The notes beneath the pieces were generated by a model. It saw only the letters and a program-made list of their open reading frames with translations, was not told the DNA's origin and ran no database searches. From positions 7,998,001-8,062,000 of the forward strand of contig OY720100.1 of assembly GCA_963082875.1 (NCBI GenBank): a stretch of DNA of 64,000 nucleotides, written 5' to 3'. This stretch comes from Corella eumyota. Lineage: Eukaryota; Chordata; Ascidiacea; Phlebobranchia; Corellidae. How positions within the stretch are numbered: position 1 is the first letter of the stretch; each line of letters begins with the position of its first letter. Of the stretch, positions 11,233 to 23,468 are shown piece by piece. Both the position numbers and the translations under genes were made by a program.

Positions 11233-11742
11233 GTCTGCCAGAATAACAGATCCATTATGTAAAAGACCAAGCTCTTCCATTAGAATTAAGTCAGGTTTAT
11301 ACAAAGCTTTTACATGGTCAATAAACACAAAATCAAAAGAATTAATTCCTAATTGCTTTACAGTTTTAAGAACATCCCCAGCTGCACCTTCTAGAAGCTG
11401 AATTTTGTTATCCATACCAGCAAACTTGAACATCTCTCTTGAAACTTTAGCATTGCTAGGATTAAACTCAATGGTGTATATCTTAGCGTTATTACTGGTC
11501 ATATTAGCCATCCGTAATGCGCTGTAACCACAATAAGCTCCAAGTTCCAGCACTGTAGTTGGGTTTGCTTCTTTAATTATGACATCTAGGATTTTTCCTT
11601 TATCATCACCAACGTTGATGGCCTGATTTTCGAAAGTATGACAAAATTCATCGATTTTATTAATAACATTAATAACATTTCCTTTTTCAGCATTTTCTTG
11701 AACATACATTAATGTTCTTTGGGGAATAGTAAGCTCCGTCAT
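11095..11742 (-). CDS. COMT: catechol O-methyltransferase-like protein
   Basis: A 215-residue intronless frame; ATG 11742 is preferred (MTELTIPQRTLMYVQENAEK) over an in-frame ATG eight codons upstream, because family similarity begins there. SAM-binding motif I is VLELGAYCGYSALRMA. Next come the acidic residue after strand two (YTIEFNP), DFVFIDHVKALY (metal and catalytic region of COMT) and VILADNCIIPGCPDYLEYVR. Known COMTs transfer a methyl group from SAM to a catechol hydroxyl using Mg2+. The expected Mg ligands Asp (FIDH) and Asp-Asn (ADN) are present. No N-terminal membrane anchor is seen, so a soluble form is likely. The 3' part lies in duplicated unit 2. Confidence 0.92.
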   Translation of the reverse strand: MTELTIPQRTLMYVQENAEKGNVINVINKIDEFCHTFENQAINVGDDKGKILDVIIKEANPTTVLELGAYCGYSALRMANMTSNNAKIYTIEFNPSNAKVSREMFKFAGMDNKIQLLEGAAGDVLKTVKQLGINSFDFVFIDHVKALYKPDLILMEELGLLHNGSVILADNCIIPGCPDYLEYVRNNPKYKCTNYLSKLEYSERDDSMEKSVFKC

Positions 11743-12980
11743 TTTAATTAAGATAAATATATGCACTTTAAATTCTAATCCTTGAAGTTTACTAGTAAAA
11801 AAAATTAATAAATCTAATAAAAGTTCTTAATTGGAAAACATTACCAAAAATTATTAAACAAAACCGTCTTCTAAAAATTGCTGCAATTTTAAGAACAGGC
11901 AGACAGGTTGCATTTATATACATTTTTTTATACCGATTGTCCTTTTCTATAAAAACGTGTTACTTTTTAGATCAAAAAACCATATTATATTTTTCGGAAT
12001 TTTTTAAAGCATAATTCCAAATTTATTTAGGCATTTAAGTAAAAGTTTTAATTTAAAAAAAACATTTAAATTTTTTTTATTTAAACAAACGTAAACCAAA
12101 TCAATTAGGATCTTATAAGCAAACTTTTTAACAGCAACCTAACAAGTGACAACGCCGCGAGATTTTTCAGTTTGGTTTTGTAAATAGGGCATAGGCTTCA
12201 ACTAGTTTTACTAGAAAAACTTAACTTGCAGACTACGCAAATGAAATCGTGACCTGCACTAACGAAAATTTATGGCGATATAAAAACAACCAGATAAAGT
12301 TAAAAATAAACAGGAAAAGGTATTGTCATTACGTCAATATCACAATTTACATGTGAGTCAAGTCACGCGTAACGACGGTTGAGCGAATTTTAATTTGTTC
12401 CTAAATTCCAAAACGATTTTTTTATTTTTAGATAAACAACATTTTGATCACAATACTTATGTGGTTGTGCATTTTTTGCATAAAATAAAGACTTTTTTAT
12501 AATTTGTAATACCTTTATAACTTTTACTGCCTATTTTAACTATTCCCCTGACAACCCTTTCCAATTCTATTTTCCATAAAATAACTTAATATTTTTTTTA
12601 CCCAACCATCACTTAACCATCAAAATGCAAAAACTTTTACTTTGCTGAGTCAAAAGAGTTAAGTAAGATCTTATTTTGTTGCATTATTGCAAAGTAATAT
12701 TTTAATTAATTAGAAACAGAACAAAACCTACACACGAAAAATTGTATAAACATTAACTTTCCACAAATATTACTTGGAACACTTTTCAAATAATTGCAAA
12801 AACTTAAACGGCAATTCGAAGCAGCAAATAAATTAAAAAACATCTATTAAAAAAAACAAATTTGCAGCAGCATTGTTGGGGGACAGATACAAGCTTTTCA
12901 TTAAAACAAAATTTAAGTTTCACTGTCATTTAATGATAAGCTTTAAAATGAGCTAATACCTACCAACCGACAGTCAATAT
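11743..12980. other. intergenic between COMT and RAD50 copy A
   Basis: AT-rich, with no exon, RNA gene or clear repeat recognised. It must hold the COMT promoter and the RAD50-A 3' UTR. Confidence 0.5.
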
Positions 12981-15900
12981 TTAAGAATCTAAAGTTCTAA
13001 TCAAACATTTTAGAATTCTAGATTTGCCCCGGTCGTCCTTATTCACTCTGAAGAAGTGGTCAACATAGCTTGATCGTCCAAGGAGATGAACAAAATCCTC
13101 ATCGTGAGTTATAACAACTAACTGAAAGTTACGCTGGCCTGCTCGGGATTCTATGATACTTTATAGAAAAAACTTGAATTTAAAGCATGTGATACTAAAA
13201 AAACCAAAGCATGTGCTTTTTTGCTTTAAAGCTTAGACTGTTTAAACGCCTTCCGTAAGGGTGCTACGACATAAAAGCAGTGAGAATCAAATCGATAATT
13301 GTTCTATTCACTACATTATGCCAATTAATAATGTGTATATTAGAAACACTTAATAAACAATTAGTACAGTAAGTTATTTACATTTACCTAACTAGAGCTC
13401 TTGCTAGACTCTCGATATTATCACGATCGAGGTTGGTTGTTGGTTCATCCAATGCTAATATACCACAATTTATACAAAATGTTTCAGCTAATGCAAGTCG
13501 TATCACCAACGATGCCAAAACCTATTAAAAATCGAACTATGCATAATTTAAAAATAAATTTTTTTTACAACAATTTAGAAAAAATAGAAACCACAACAAT
13601 TTAAAATTTAATAATTTTTTGTTTTTATAACACCTAAGATGATAGTTTCCTGTAATTTAATTAGAAAAAGGTGTGCTATTGTTACATGAAAACTGGGCAC
13701 AAAGAAAGTAGTTTGGCAATGCTGCGGCTTGACCTTGAAACCTTTAGCTTTTAATCCAATACCGTGACCAAAATATAACAAAGACATATTAGAAAAAACT
13801 TGTTGTGAATTACTTTTTGTCCAGCACTACAGCGGCCTCTCATGTCCATGGAGGTGTCCCCAGAGTGCATCACAACCCTGTAGTTGAACACTCTTCTACT
13901 TCCTATATTTGACCCAGTGTCATCACTACTTTCTATCTGGATGTAATCAATATCTAAAATAAAACTTGTTTTATAAATTTTGTTTAAATTAAATTGTAAT
14001 TCCAGTACTGATACACAAAAAAATTATTTTTTAGGAATTTTGTATAAAATTTTACTTATATTTTTTTTTACCTTTTCCTCTGTAAGTTTCTTGCCAGAGA
14101 TCGCGAATTATTTTATTAATTTCATCCATTTTGATTTGGTGAAATCTCATCACAGCCCGGTCTAAAGCTTTGTAATATTTTCCAAGATCACTAGAAGCTA
14201 GTTCAAGTGTGGTCGAATTAATTAAACAAGCTTTGTAACGATCATCAGCAAATCTAAAACATAATCTTAGTAATAAGTAATGATAAAAGCAGTGGGAATC
14301 GAACCACTATCCGTTAGGTATCAAAAAACTGTTATGAGAAATGCCCTAGCTACAACACTTGCTACCAATTTATGTTTAAATTAAAATAATTATAAAAATA
14401 TGTAACCAAATGTTGAATACTAAAATTAAACTACTTTCATTAGAATCCAAAATTAAAATGTGTTTAGAAAATATTTTACAAACAAATACAAATAGCTTAT
14501 TACTTAAAGTCATCTTTATTGAGTTCTTTCTTTTTATTTCTCAACTCAGTTTTGCAGAATTCCTGATTGGAAATATGATGTTGTTCATCTTTTTGAAGTT
14601 CGTGGATTCGTTTGCTCAGCTTTCTTCCTTCACTGCAAGTTTAGTTTAAAATTATGTTCAAAACATTAACAATTTGTCATTTTCAACACAACCCGACAAC
14701 AACTTGGAGCTTGACAAACTTATGTGACCACTTTATTTTATTCGTTTATTTGAATACACCAAACTCTTGAGGGATTAATTATCATATGGTTAAATAAGTC
14801 TGTTAAATATTAAACTATACAATAAATTCTGCAAAATTAAACATTTTGATCAACTTACTCGTCCAAATTATCTGCGTTCATTCCTTTTAATTTTTCACCC
14901 ATTTCCTGTATTTGAACTTCAACATTTTTGATGTCTTTTTGCTGTTCCCTTAATGCAACATTATCATCCAAATCACGCTGGCGCTCCTGAAAATTTCAAG
15001 CATAATTTGTTGTTCATCACAACCTAAGATTTTATTGTATTGTGCAGTTCATGTTACCACAAACCAGTTTTCTACATGTTTAACTGTTTAGTATATTATC
15101 AACCTAATAATTTCTGGCTAACAACATAACTACAATAATTCATTAGGCTCTTACTTAAATATACTTAAATTTTAGCACATAGACAAGTAAATATGTATAT
15201 TATCATGTAGCAATAATTTGATTACTGAGCATGTTGATAATTCTTTATGAATGCTTGCAACCATTTTTGTTAGTTTTTCAACTTCATTTTTGTATGAGTC
15301 AATTTCATTTTGGACAGCATCAATTTTTTGCGCCACTTTCTGCAACATAAAAAAAATATATTAACACATGAATTTTATTAAACAAAATGTGTTTAAAATA
15401 AATATAATACATTTTATCATTTCTGTTCTTCTAAAAAACTGACTAAATTTTGGCCAATAAGTTTTAAAATATTTTTGTCGATTTAAAACAGATCTTTTTT
15501 AAAATAACCTTAAAAAAGAATTTAATAACCTGTATTTTAGACGGCATGTTTGACTCCTTAAATTGTTTAACATTTTTGTCAATTTCTTGAAATTCATGTT
15601 GTTGGCGTTGCAGTTTATTTAAATTCCTTATCATTTCATTTAATTTATCCTCATTTCGTTTCTGTTTTTCTTTTTTGATTCTTTCTAACTTTGCATGCTC
15701 ACTTTAAAATGTAAGGCAAATTATGAACAAACAATACAAAGTGTTTAAGCAGTCATGAAAGGCAATAATTGAGCACCTAGAATATTAACACGCAATAGTT
15801 TTTTAGGTTAGCAAAATTGTATACTGTTGGCGTTGATAGCACACCTTACTAAGAAACACCACAGCATAAAAGCAAATGAGCCTAGGAACATAAATGGTGA

Positions 15901-18900
15901 AGCTAAGTACTCAAACCACTACACCACCTTCCAGAAAACATGATAACTGTAAATCCAAAAAAAATGTAACCTTACCTTATCAACGGTTCCAGTTTTTTCT
16001 TGTCATCCAGAAGTTCCATCTTATTTCTTTTGATATCGGAAGTAAAAGAAGTTTGTATTTCTTGTAGTTGTTCACATTTCTGAAGATCAGTTGTCAATTG
16101 AAGTTTACTTTCCTATTTAAATAATAAACAATTTTTTTACATTTATATTGCAATAAATGGGGACATCTTAAATTTTACTATCCCAGTCTTAAATGGTTTA
16201 CTGAAAGCATACGCCCAATATCTCCATTTCATTGACATGAAAACTTTTTTGATAAATCCCTTTAACCCACCTTTTTTCTGAAAAATGTCCATTTAATTTT
16301 CAAAAAATTGTCCTTAACTATTATTATCATGAATTTAAAGTATAATAGCTGTGGTACCCCTTTGTGCTTTAAAAAAAATGTATTCAACGTTTTTTAGGTA
16401 ACAACCATCTTTGGTAAACTTGATTAAACTTACTTGAATTGAATGAACTTGACTTTTAAGATGATGTAACGTTTCAGTTTGATCTTCAATACTTTGTCGC
16501 TTCTTTTCTAACTCTTCATTTACTATAACAAACAATAGTAATTATAAATCCATAAAATTGAACTAGTTTATGTATTATTCTGTTTGAGCACTATACCCAA
16601 AACAACTAAAATTAGCAACCTCTGTTTAATTGTCTGGTAAGTTCCCTTTTTTCTGTTGTAATTTCATCTAAGGATTTATTGGAAGACCCGGATGGAATTC
16701 TTAATTTAATTCTTCTTATTTCTCTTTCAAGATTTTCAACTTCAGCCTATATTAATTAATATGAAAAACAAAAGTAGAAGAGACACAACTAGATAGCAAA
16801 TAATCATGTAAAGCATTATAATACCCTTAAAAAAATTATTGTTTTCACTGACATTTTACAAACAAATTTATTCTTATTTTTATTCACAAAAACATATATA
16901 TTTTTTAATAACTGCTTAATAAACAAATCTAAGTTACATTATTAAGTCTTAACAGTTAACAAATTGGCAAGCAAAACCATAGCAGTTAAGGTACTGGGAA
17001 CTACCTTAAATTATGGTTTTGATTCCCAATGCTTTCATATTAAATAAATTTATGTAAATTACTGAAAAAGATATACTGTAACTTACCAACAAATTGTCAA
17101 CTTGATTGACATCTGGTAAAGACGATTTTACATCTGCATTCTCTTTGTTTAATAAACTTAAACTGTTTTCTATAACGTCCACAGATTTTGTAAAATCAGA
17201 AATTTTCGATAACAATTCCTCATTTCTATTTCTTAATTTTGGAATCTCAGTGTTAACTAAATAATCATACTCAGTCCTGAAAACAATAATTAATATGTTG
17301 GTTATACAAAAAATAATTTAGCTTGTAGACCAGTATTAAGGCATTGTAGTTAATATAATATCTCTGATAAAGAAGCTCAACTTTATAACCTTATAAAAGC
17401 TTACATTTTAGATGTCCTTGTTGGTTAAGCATATTAAGAACTTGCTGTATTGGTAGTTTATTAACTTAAACTAATATTTGTAACAAATATTAAAACAAAA
17501 CAAATATGTAGCAGGAAAAATAAATCCAAAATAATTTTTTTATGTAAATATATATTTGATACAAAAGAATGGTTTTACTTTTTAGGTTTGTTGTCAATTA
17601 AAACTTGATATCTTTTCTGCTTGCTTTCCAATTCTTTTCTCTGAGCAACCAACTTACTTGGAGCAAGTTCTAATTTTGTTCTCAAGTTATCAACTAACTC
17701 ATCAATTTCCTAAAACATTTAATGTATAAAAATAATATTCAAGACTCTAGTAAGTCTAACAGATTTAATCATTAGTTTTTCAGGTTGATATTTTAAAAAA
17801 CAATAATAAAAGTAAATATTTAAAATAGAAATAAAAAAAATTGCAATTTTTTAAGAATAAGATTTATGTGTTATTCTTATTATTTATAAATTAATTGAAC
17901 AAATCTTTACTGAAGTTTCTTCAAAAAGTCTTTGACAAAGTGGGCATGGTATTTCTGATTTACAATCGTAATTATCCTCTTGCATATCACGAAGAAATTG
18001 TTTGTACATGTATTGTATTCCATCAGTTAATCCTAAAAAAATTACAAAATAAATGTAATAATTTATTACATAAAAACAGTTCTTGAAACTTTTTGAGCCC
18101 CAAAACTATTTTAAGAGATTCTAGATCGGTGTTCATTGCCGTCAAGTCACCCATAATAGGTAAAAATGTAAAAGAAAATACAATCCAAAAGGCAAATTAT
18201 TTACCAAAGTTTAGAAAAATTGGACAATCTTAGACAATTGACTTTTATTTTTAAAAATATTACCTTTGGTGTCTTGCATTGAGTTAATATCTGATTTTAA
18301 CTTTTTAATATCAGAATTAATATCCTTAGATCCACATAATTCAAAAAGGTCTTCATCTAATTTTTCAGACTTTATTTGTTTCTCCTCAATTTGTCTCGAG
18401 ACAATTTTTTGCTCGGTTTTGTATTGGGTCAAATGTGACCTAAATTAAAAAAATTATTATTGTCAAAATTTTTTAGTAAAGCAAACTTTTGTTAACCTAA
18501 TTTAATAGCTGTGTAGGCCACAACAGATTTTTTAAATGATTTAAGAGAGATTTTACTTTTGTGAGTTTAGTTCCGCCTGTTTTCCAGAAATTTCTTCATC
18601 TTTTATGTGGATCCATTTTTTTACTTTTAACTTGTCGGGAAAATCATCATATGAAGCTAATCCAGCTTCCATTAAATTTCCTTCAACCTTTTTCTTGATT
18701 CTTTGAATTGTTTCACATTTAGTCATTTTGTCCTTTTTCATTAAGTCAACTTTTGTCCTAAACAAAACAGTTATTAAACTAAACAATGGCAGTGTTATTA
18801 GGTATCTCAGTACGTTTGATATAGCAAAGCTAAGGAGGGGTAACAATAATTTCATATAATAATATCAAAGGTAATTTTAAAACTTAAAACAAATATTTAT

Positions 18901-21900
18901 TTTTTTCTAAATTTTTGTTAGTTTTTTTTTGTATAATACACTATGAAAAATTTTTAAATTTTTAGTTGTGAAATGGTGTCATAATAGACATGTAAGACAT
19001 TCCAATCCTTTAAAAAACCAGTATGATGTTATAAAATAACAAATCAAAATACCTTGCTTCTTGTGATTTTTGTAAATCTGCAATTTCAGAGTCCATATCA
19101 TCAACTTGTCGACCAATTTTTAATTTTTGCTGCTTAAGATGGTTTAAATTTTCTTTTAATTCCTCAACATTATTAGATTTTTCATTTCTTTCAAGTTCTT
19201 CTTGCTATAGAAAAAAAAATTTACATTTAGTAGAAAATGTCGAAATGATAAAGTAAATTTTTTTTAAACACTTACCGCTCTATTTAACTTTTCTTGCAAA
19301 ATATCAAGTTGACCATTATCTACAGCAGCTTGTAACCTTGCCAAATCACCTTTATTCTATTTAAAAAATAAATAGAGTAAAAATAATAAATAGCTTATGT
19401 AACATTATCTTGTATGCTAACAGGCGTTTATAAATGAGTCAATACAATAAAAATTTAATATCTAAACCTTGTTGAATTTGAAGGTTATTTCCTTGAGATT
19501 TTTTTCCTTATGTTTCATTCCTCCTATAAGTTCAGTCTTTACTTGAAATGAAGATTTTAACTCTTCCTCTCGGTTCTGATTTTCAGTATGAAGTTGAATC
19601 TAAATTTAAAAATAACACAATTTAAATTAAAAAAAAAAACAGGTTAAAACTTATAGTATTGTGTCTTATACAACATTTTTTCATATTCAGTATAATAAAA
19701 ACAGCGTTAAAAAAATATATTTGTCACTATTTTATAGCCAAGTATATATAACAGATAAAATAAAGTTATAAATAATGGCCATGCTAAGACAACATATTAG
19801 ACATTTGGCCTATTTACTTGAAATTCAAGCTACATTCTGTCATGTTGACACTCAATATTTAAACACTTACTTTTTTTGTTCTAAAATTGCGGTCTTCTCC
19901 ATCAACAAATTGAGCAAAAGATTGTTCAAATTCAATAACTTGTTCTTCGGTTAAACTCCCCTCACCATAAAAACCAGATATTTCGATGTTACATTCTTCC
20001 TTACATCTAACAATCATGTTATCTCTTTCTTGTCTTTGCTGGTCTGCCATTTTTACTTCTTGTTCCATGTTACCTGCGATTAGAGAATTTTTGATTCAAG
20101 TTTTAAATAGGTTATGAAATAATTTCAATAATAAAGAAAAGATGTTAGTTGAGAATAATAAAAATACTGTTGTTAATGTAACAATGCCATGTTTTAAAAA
20201 AAACTAAATGTATTTTTCTTTTTTACTGCACTATTAAATTTTTTATATCACTTATATTTTTACTTACATTTAAGTGCAAAAAAAAGCAAAAACCTAAATT
20301 TTTGAACTTTAATGATAAAAAAAACATAATTAAAACAATTAATATTTTTTTTTTGCGATTAATAAAGGAAAACTTTGATATTACCTTGGCTAACTGAAAG
20401 TTGAATTTTTTTGTCTGATAATTCGGCCATTTTCTGCTGCAGTGGAACAATTCTTCTCTCACATTTATTTTGTTTTTCTTTTTTTGCTTCCAAATCTTGA
20501 CCTTCATTTTCTTGAAGTTGGGCTAGTTGGCTGTCACTTCCCTGAAATAAACAAACCAGAATTCACTCTAAAATAGGCAAATTTAACATTTAATTTCCTT
20601 ATTTCCTTTATATGCACTATTAGTTCAATATGCATTTATTGAAGGTTTAAAGTTTATAAATTAGCTAAGAGGTGTAGTGGTTAATCAATTGACTTCTCTA
20701 AAAAGATCCCAAGTTTAAACCATCTGTGCTACGCTTTTGCGCGTTTAATTGAGGGGCTATAAACTTTATGAACACCTTAACTAAAAACCAATCAACAATT
20801 TTATTATTAAGCAATTACAATAAATAATATTTTAAACATCAACAAACAACGCGCGCCTAGGTCGAGATAACTAATGTTACTTCAGGCAATGAAGTTACCC
20901 ACTCATACTAACAGTAAACAAATACGAATCATATTTATATCACCTTAAATATGTGTTTGATTCGACCCTTTAACTTTTTCTCATCATCAATCATTTGTTG
21001 ATGTCTGCTTTTCAAAGACCCATGCTCACTATTTAACTTCATTACTTCAGTTCTTTTTAATTCTAATTCTCTGTGTTTTTCGCGTATTGGTTTTTGGTCA
21101 TTACCAGCTTTTATTGCACTCTGCTTTGCATTCTCAAATTTTCTTGTAAGTTCCTATTATTAAAAAATAAATAAAACAATATTGTATGTATATTGATAAA
21201 ACAAATAATTTATAAATAAAAATAGTCTTAGTTTATATTTCAAGTTCTATACCAACTTATTGTTAATACTTGTATTATGTTATTAAATAACCTAAAAGCA
21301 AAACAAGTTAAGGAAAAATATTTGTAATAACACTAGCCCTGTTGCCAGTTTTAAATTAATTTTGTTATTTTAAAAGAATCACAAATTTTAATATTTCTAC
21401 CTCATATTCTCGCTGACATTGTTCAGCTCTTTCCTTATTGATTTTTAAATAACCCAGCGCAACATTTTCTTTTGTCATTTCTGATTTCTGATTCTTTTGA
21501 ATTTTTCTTATTTCATCAAGTGCTTTAATATATCTTAAAAAATAACAAAACTTGTTAGTTACATACTAAAACAACTAAATAATATCATAGAAAGTTGATT
21601 TTTTGATTTTATGTTTTAAAATTTTCTTGTTACCTTGTTGCTGCAAAAATATCATCAAATTTTTGTTTGACAGATTTTCCTTCGCTCAAAGGCCAATTAG
21701 CTTCTTCCTGATGACAAAAAATTACATTTTCCAAAACTGGTTTGGAGACACCAAGCGCAGAAACCATTTCTCTGTTAAGTTCCGCACACTTTGATGTAAT
21801 TGAAACCTTTTCGTCATTTCTAAATATATTAAAAAATTATGAAAGAACTCAAGTAAAGTATATTTAAAAGAAAACAATATATAAATATAATACTCCAAAC

Positions 21901-22867
21901 AAAAATTTAAAAAATAAAAACAAACCTAAAATAGAACAAAACATAAGTAAAAGTTTATAAATAAAAGCAACAATTTGGTAAATTTAATTTAAAAAAATGT
22001 ATATTATATATTAATGCTTATAAATATTAATGTTTTGTAGTAAACTGTATATATAAATGAGACCCAATTAGATTGTAAATTTCACTCAATAATGTGAAAA
22101 AAATTATTTTATTTCAACCTTATCTTAGTAATGACACCATCCATAGTTTTAAACTGAACAGTTTTTGCTTTCTGTATAGCAGTCATTCCCCTTTCTACTA
22201 ATATTGAGTGTCCATGAATACTTTTGCACTTTAAACGAACCTGTCAAAATTAAAATTAGTTTTTTTGTTTGTAAGTTATTTTAAACATTGCATTTACTAC
22301 ACTTCACATTCACCTTAGCTCTAACTTCATTCTCGTTGGCTATCTTTGGATCGTGAACAAAAGCTCCACCTTTCGTGTTGATTGGATGATCGCCGGTTGT
22401 TGCATATCTTAAACATTCTATAATTGTCTGTTAATAAAATTATTAATTTACATTTTTGGTAAGTCAGAAGAAAAAGTGCAAATAAATAAAAAAAATAATA
22501 GTCAGATATAGAAACTAAATGTTCAATATTTGATTTAGTTAACTCATAACAAATACGTACTTAAAATAAAAATTAGCCTTTGTTAATAAATATTAAATTA
22601 AAGAATAAGAGTAAAAATTTAATTTTAATATAAATAAAACAAAAAAATGAAATTGCTTAACTGATTAACTTGAAAAAAAATAGATTTCCTTTTAAATTTT
22701 ATTTTAGTATTAAATGTGTTTTAATCTGAACCACTTACTGTCTTGCCAGCTCCATTGGGTCCAACCAACAAAGTTAACGGATGTTGAAACTCAATAACTT
22801 GTTGATTTTCATCTTCCGATCCAAACGACCGAATCCCTAAGATCGACATTTTCTCGATCATAGACAT
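12981..22867 (-). CDS. RAD50: RAD50, tandem copy A (1322 residues)
   Basis: Twenty-seven exons, all phase-consistent: 22867-22739, 22427-22314, 22240-22119, 21819-21634, 21533-21401, 21153-20944, 20541-20385, 20073-19871, 19599-19468, 19356-19276, 19204-19053, 18757-18557, 18439-18264, 18032-17911, 17709-17579, 17276-17087, 16746-16620, 16522-16434, 16112-15976, 15701-15530, 15339-15226, 14986-14859, 14632-14504, 14253-14072, 13953-13814, 13521-13388, 13158-12981. Walker A GPNGAGKT (36-43), Q-loop FCHQEEANW, long coiled coil, zinc hook CPLC (Cys 695 and 698), signature [10 protein letters not shown] (1210-1219), Walker B LALDEP (Asp 1244), D-loop NLDRDN and H-loop THDED are all present. Human RAD50 is 1312 residues. 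It is the ATPase of the MRE11-RAD50-NBS1 complex, which senses and tethers DNA double-strand breaks in the nucleus. Its introns carry several tRNA-like repeats. Between the two copies, A keeps more family-conserved residues near the N-terminus. Confidence 0.95.
13255..13325 (-). repeat. tRNA-derived SINE-like copy, RAD50-A intron 26
   Basis: Shares the block around GGGTGCTACGACATAAAAGC with the copy at 5095-5180; degenerate B box on the minus strand. Confidence 0.5.
14280..14370 (-). repeat. tRNA-derived SINE-like copy, RAD50-A intron 23
   Basis: The minus strand has a perfect B box, GGTTCGATTCC, with an A-box-like GTAGCTAGGGC upstream and the common CACTGCTTTTAT tail. It looks the youngest of the set here. 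A functional tRNA is unlikely: the arms do not fold well by eye. Confidence 0.6.
15850..15935 (-). repeat. tRNA-derived SINE-like copy, RAD50-A intron 19
   Basis: Contains the shared CAGCATAAAAGC block followed by degenerate box-like sequence and ACCACTACACCA on the plus strand. Confidence 0.45.
16975..17035 (+). repeat. tRNA-like repeat, RAD50-A intron 16
   Basis: A-box-like TAGCAGTTAAGGTACTGGG and B-box-like GGTTTTGATTCCC spaced as in tRNA-derived elements. Confidence 0.45.
19904..19998 (-). other. tract of exon 8 nearly identical between RAD50 copies
   Basis: Bases 19920-19983 (64 bp) are identical to 29821-29884 in copy B, and flanking bases add only a few differences, whereas the rest of exon 8 and most exons differ clearly. 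It encodes [20 protein letters not shown]. Confidence 0.7.
20665..20760 (+). repeat. tRNA-derived SINE-like copy, RAD50-A intron 6
   Basis: Plus strand reads GTAGTGGTTAATCAATTGAC (A-box-like), then AAGTTTAAACCATC in place of the B box, then CTGTGCTACGCTTTTGCGCG, mirroring the reverse-oriented copies. Confidence 0.5.
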
Positions 22868-23468
22868 TTTTAGTTTATCGAAATAAACCAAATAAACTTC
22901 AATTTATTTTTATAATTTTTAACAACAAATTACATAAATAACTGCTACTTTTATTTTTACAGCCAAGTTGTTTTCATTTACATTAAAATAAAAAATCGCT
23001 AAGCAGCTCGGCAAGGGCGCGAAAAAAAGTAAACGTCATGGTTACATCACTTTAGGGTTTTACCCTAAATAAAATAGTTGGGAGGATAAAACACGACTTA
23101 AACATGCGAAAAGACACAATGATAGCAAAAAAAAAAATTAAACGTAGTTAAAGGTTCAACAATTGTTTTAAACTTTAAATATTAAATAAGATCCTCATTA
23201 CAAGCCTACAGCCTTGGTACGTTAAACTTAGTGCAGCTTAACTAACTATTAAATAACCAAATATTTTAAGGATGTTTTTCTTTAGTGTTCCCTTGCTAAT
23301 TTAGCTTTGCTGGAAATTTTTTTTATATTATTTCCTACACAAATACATAAAAAATAAAAATAATGTATTAAAATAATTGCACTTTTTAGTAAAATTTGAC
23401 TAAAATTAATGTTTAAAAACAAACTAAGAGCTGTAGATGATAGCAAGGGCTAATTAATATCGATTTAA
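22868..23468. promoter_or_regulatory. 600 bp gap between the RAD50 copies
   Basis: Holds the copy B 3' UTR and whatever promoter copy A uses. A palindrome-like TTTAGGGTTTTACCCTAAA lies at about 23051-23069. No other gene is seen. Confidence 0.5.

Noticed and set aside
14280-14370. Possible functional tRNA gene (good B box)
   Set aside because: Stems do not pair convincingly and the sequence belongs to a set of similar eroded copies, so it is treated as a SINE.
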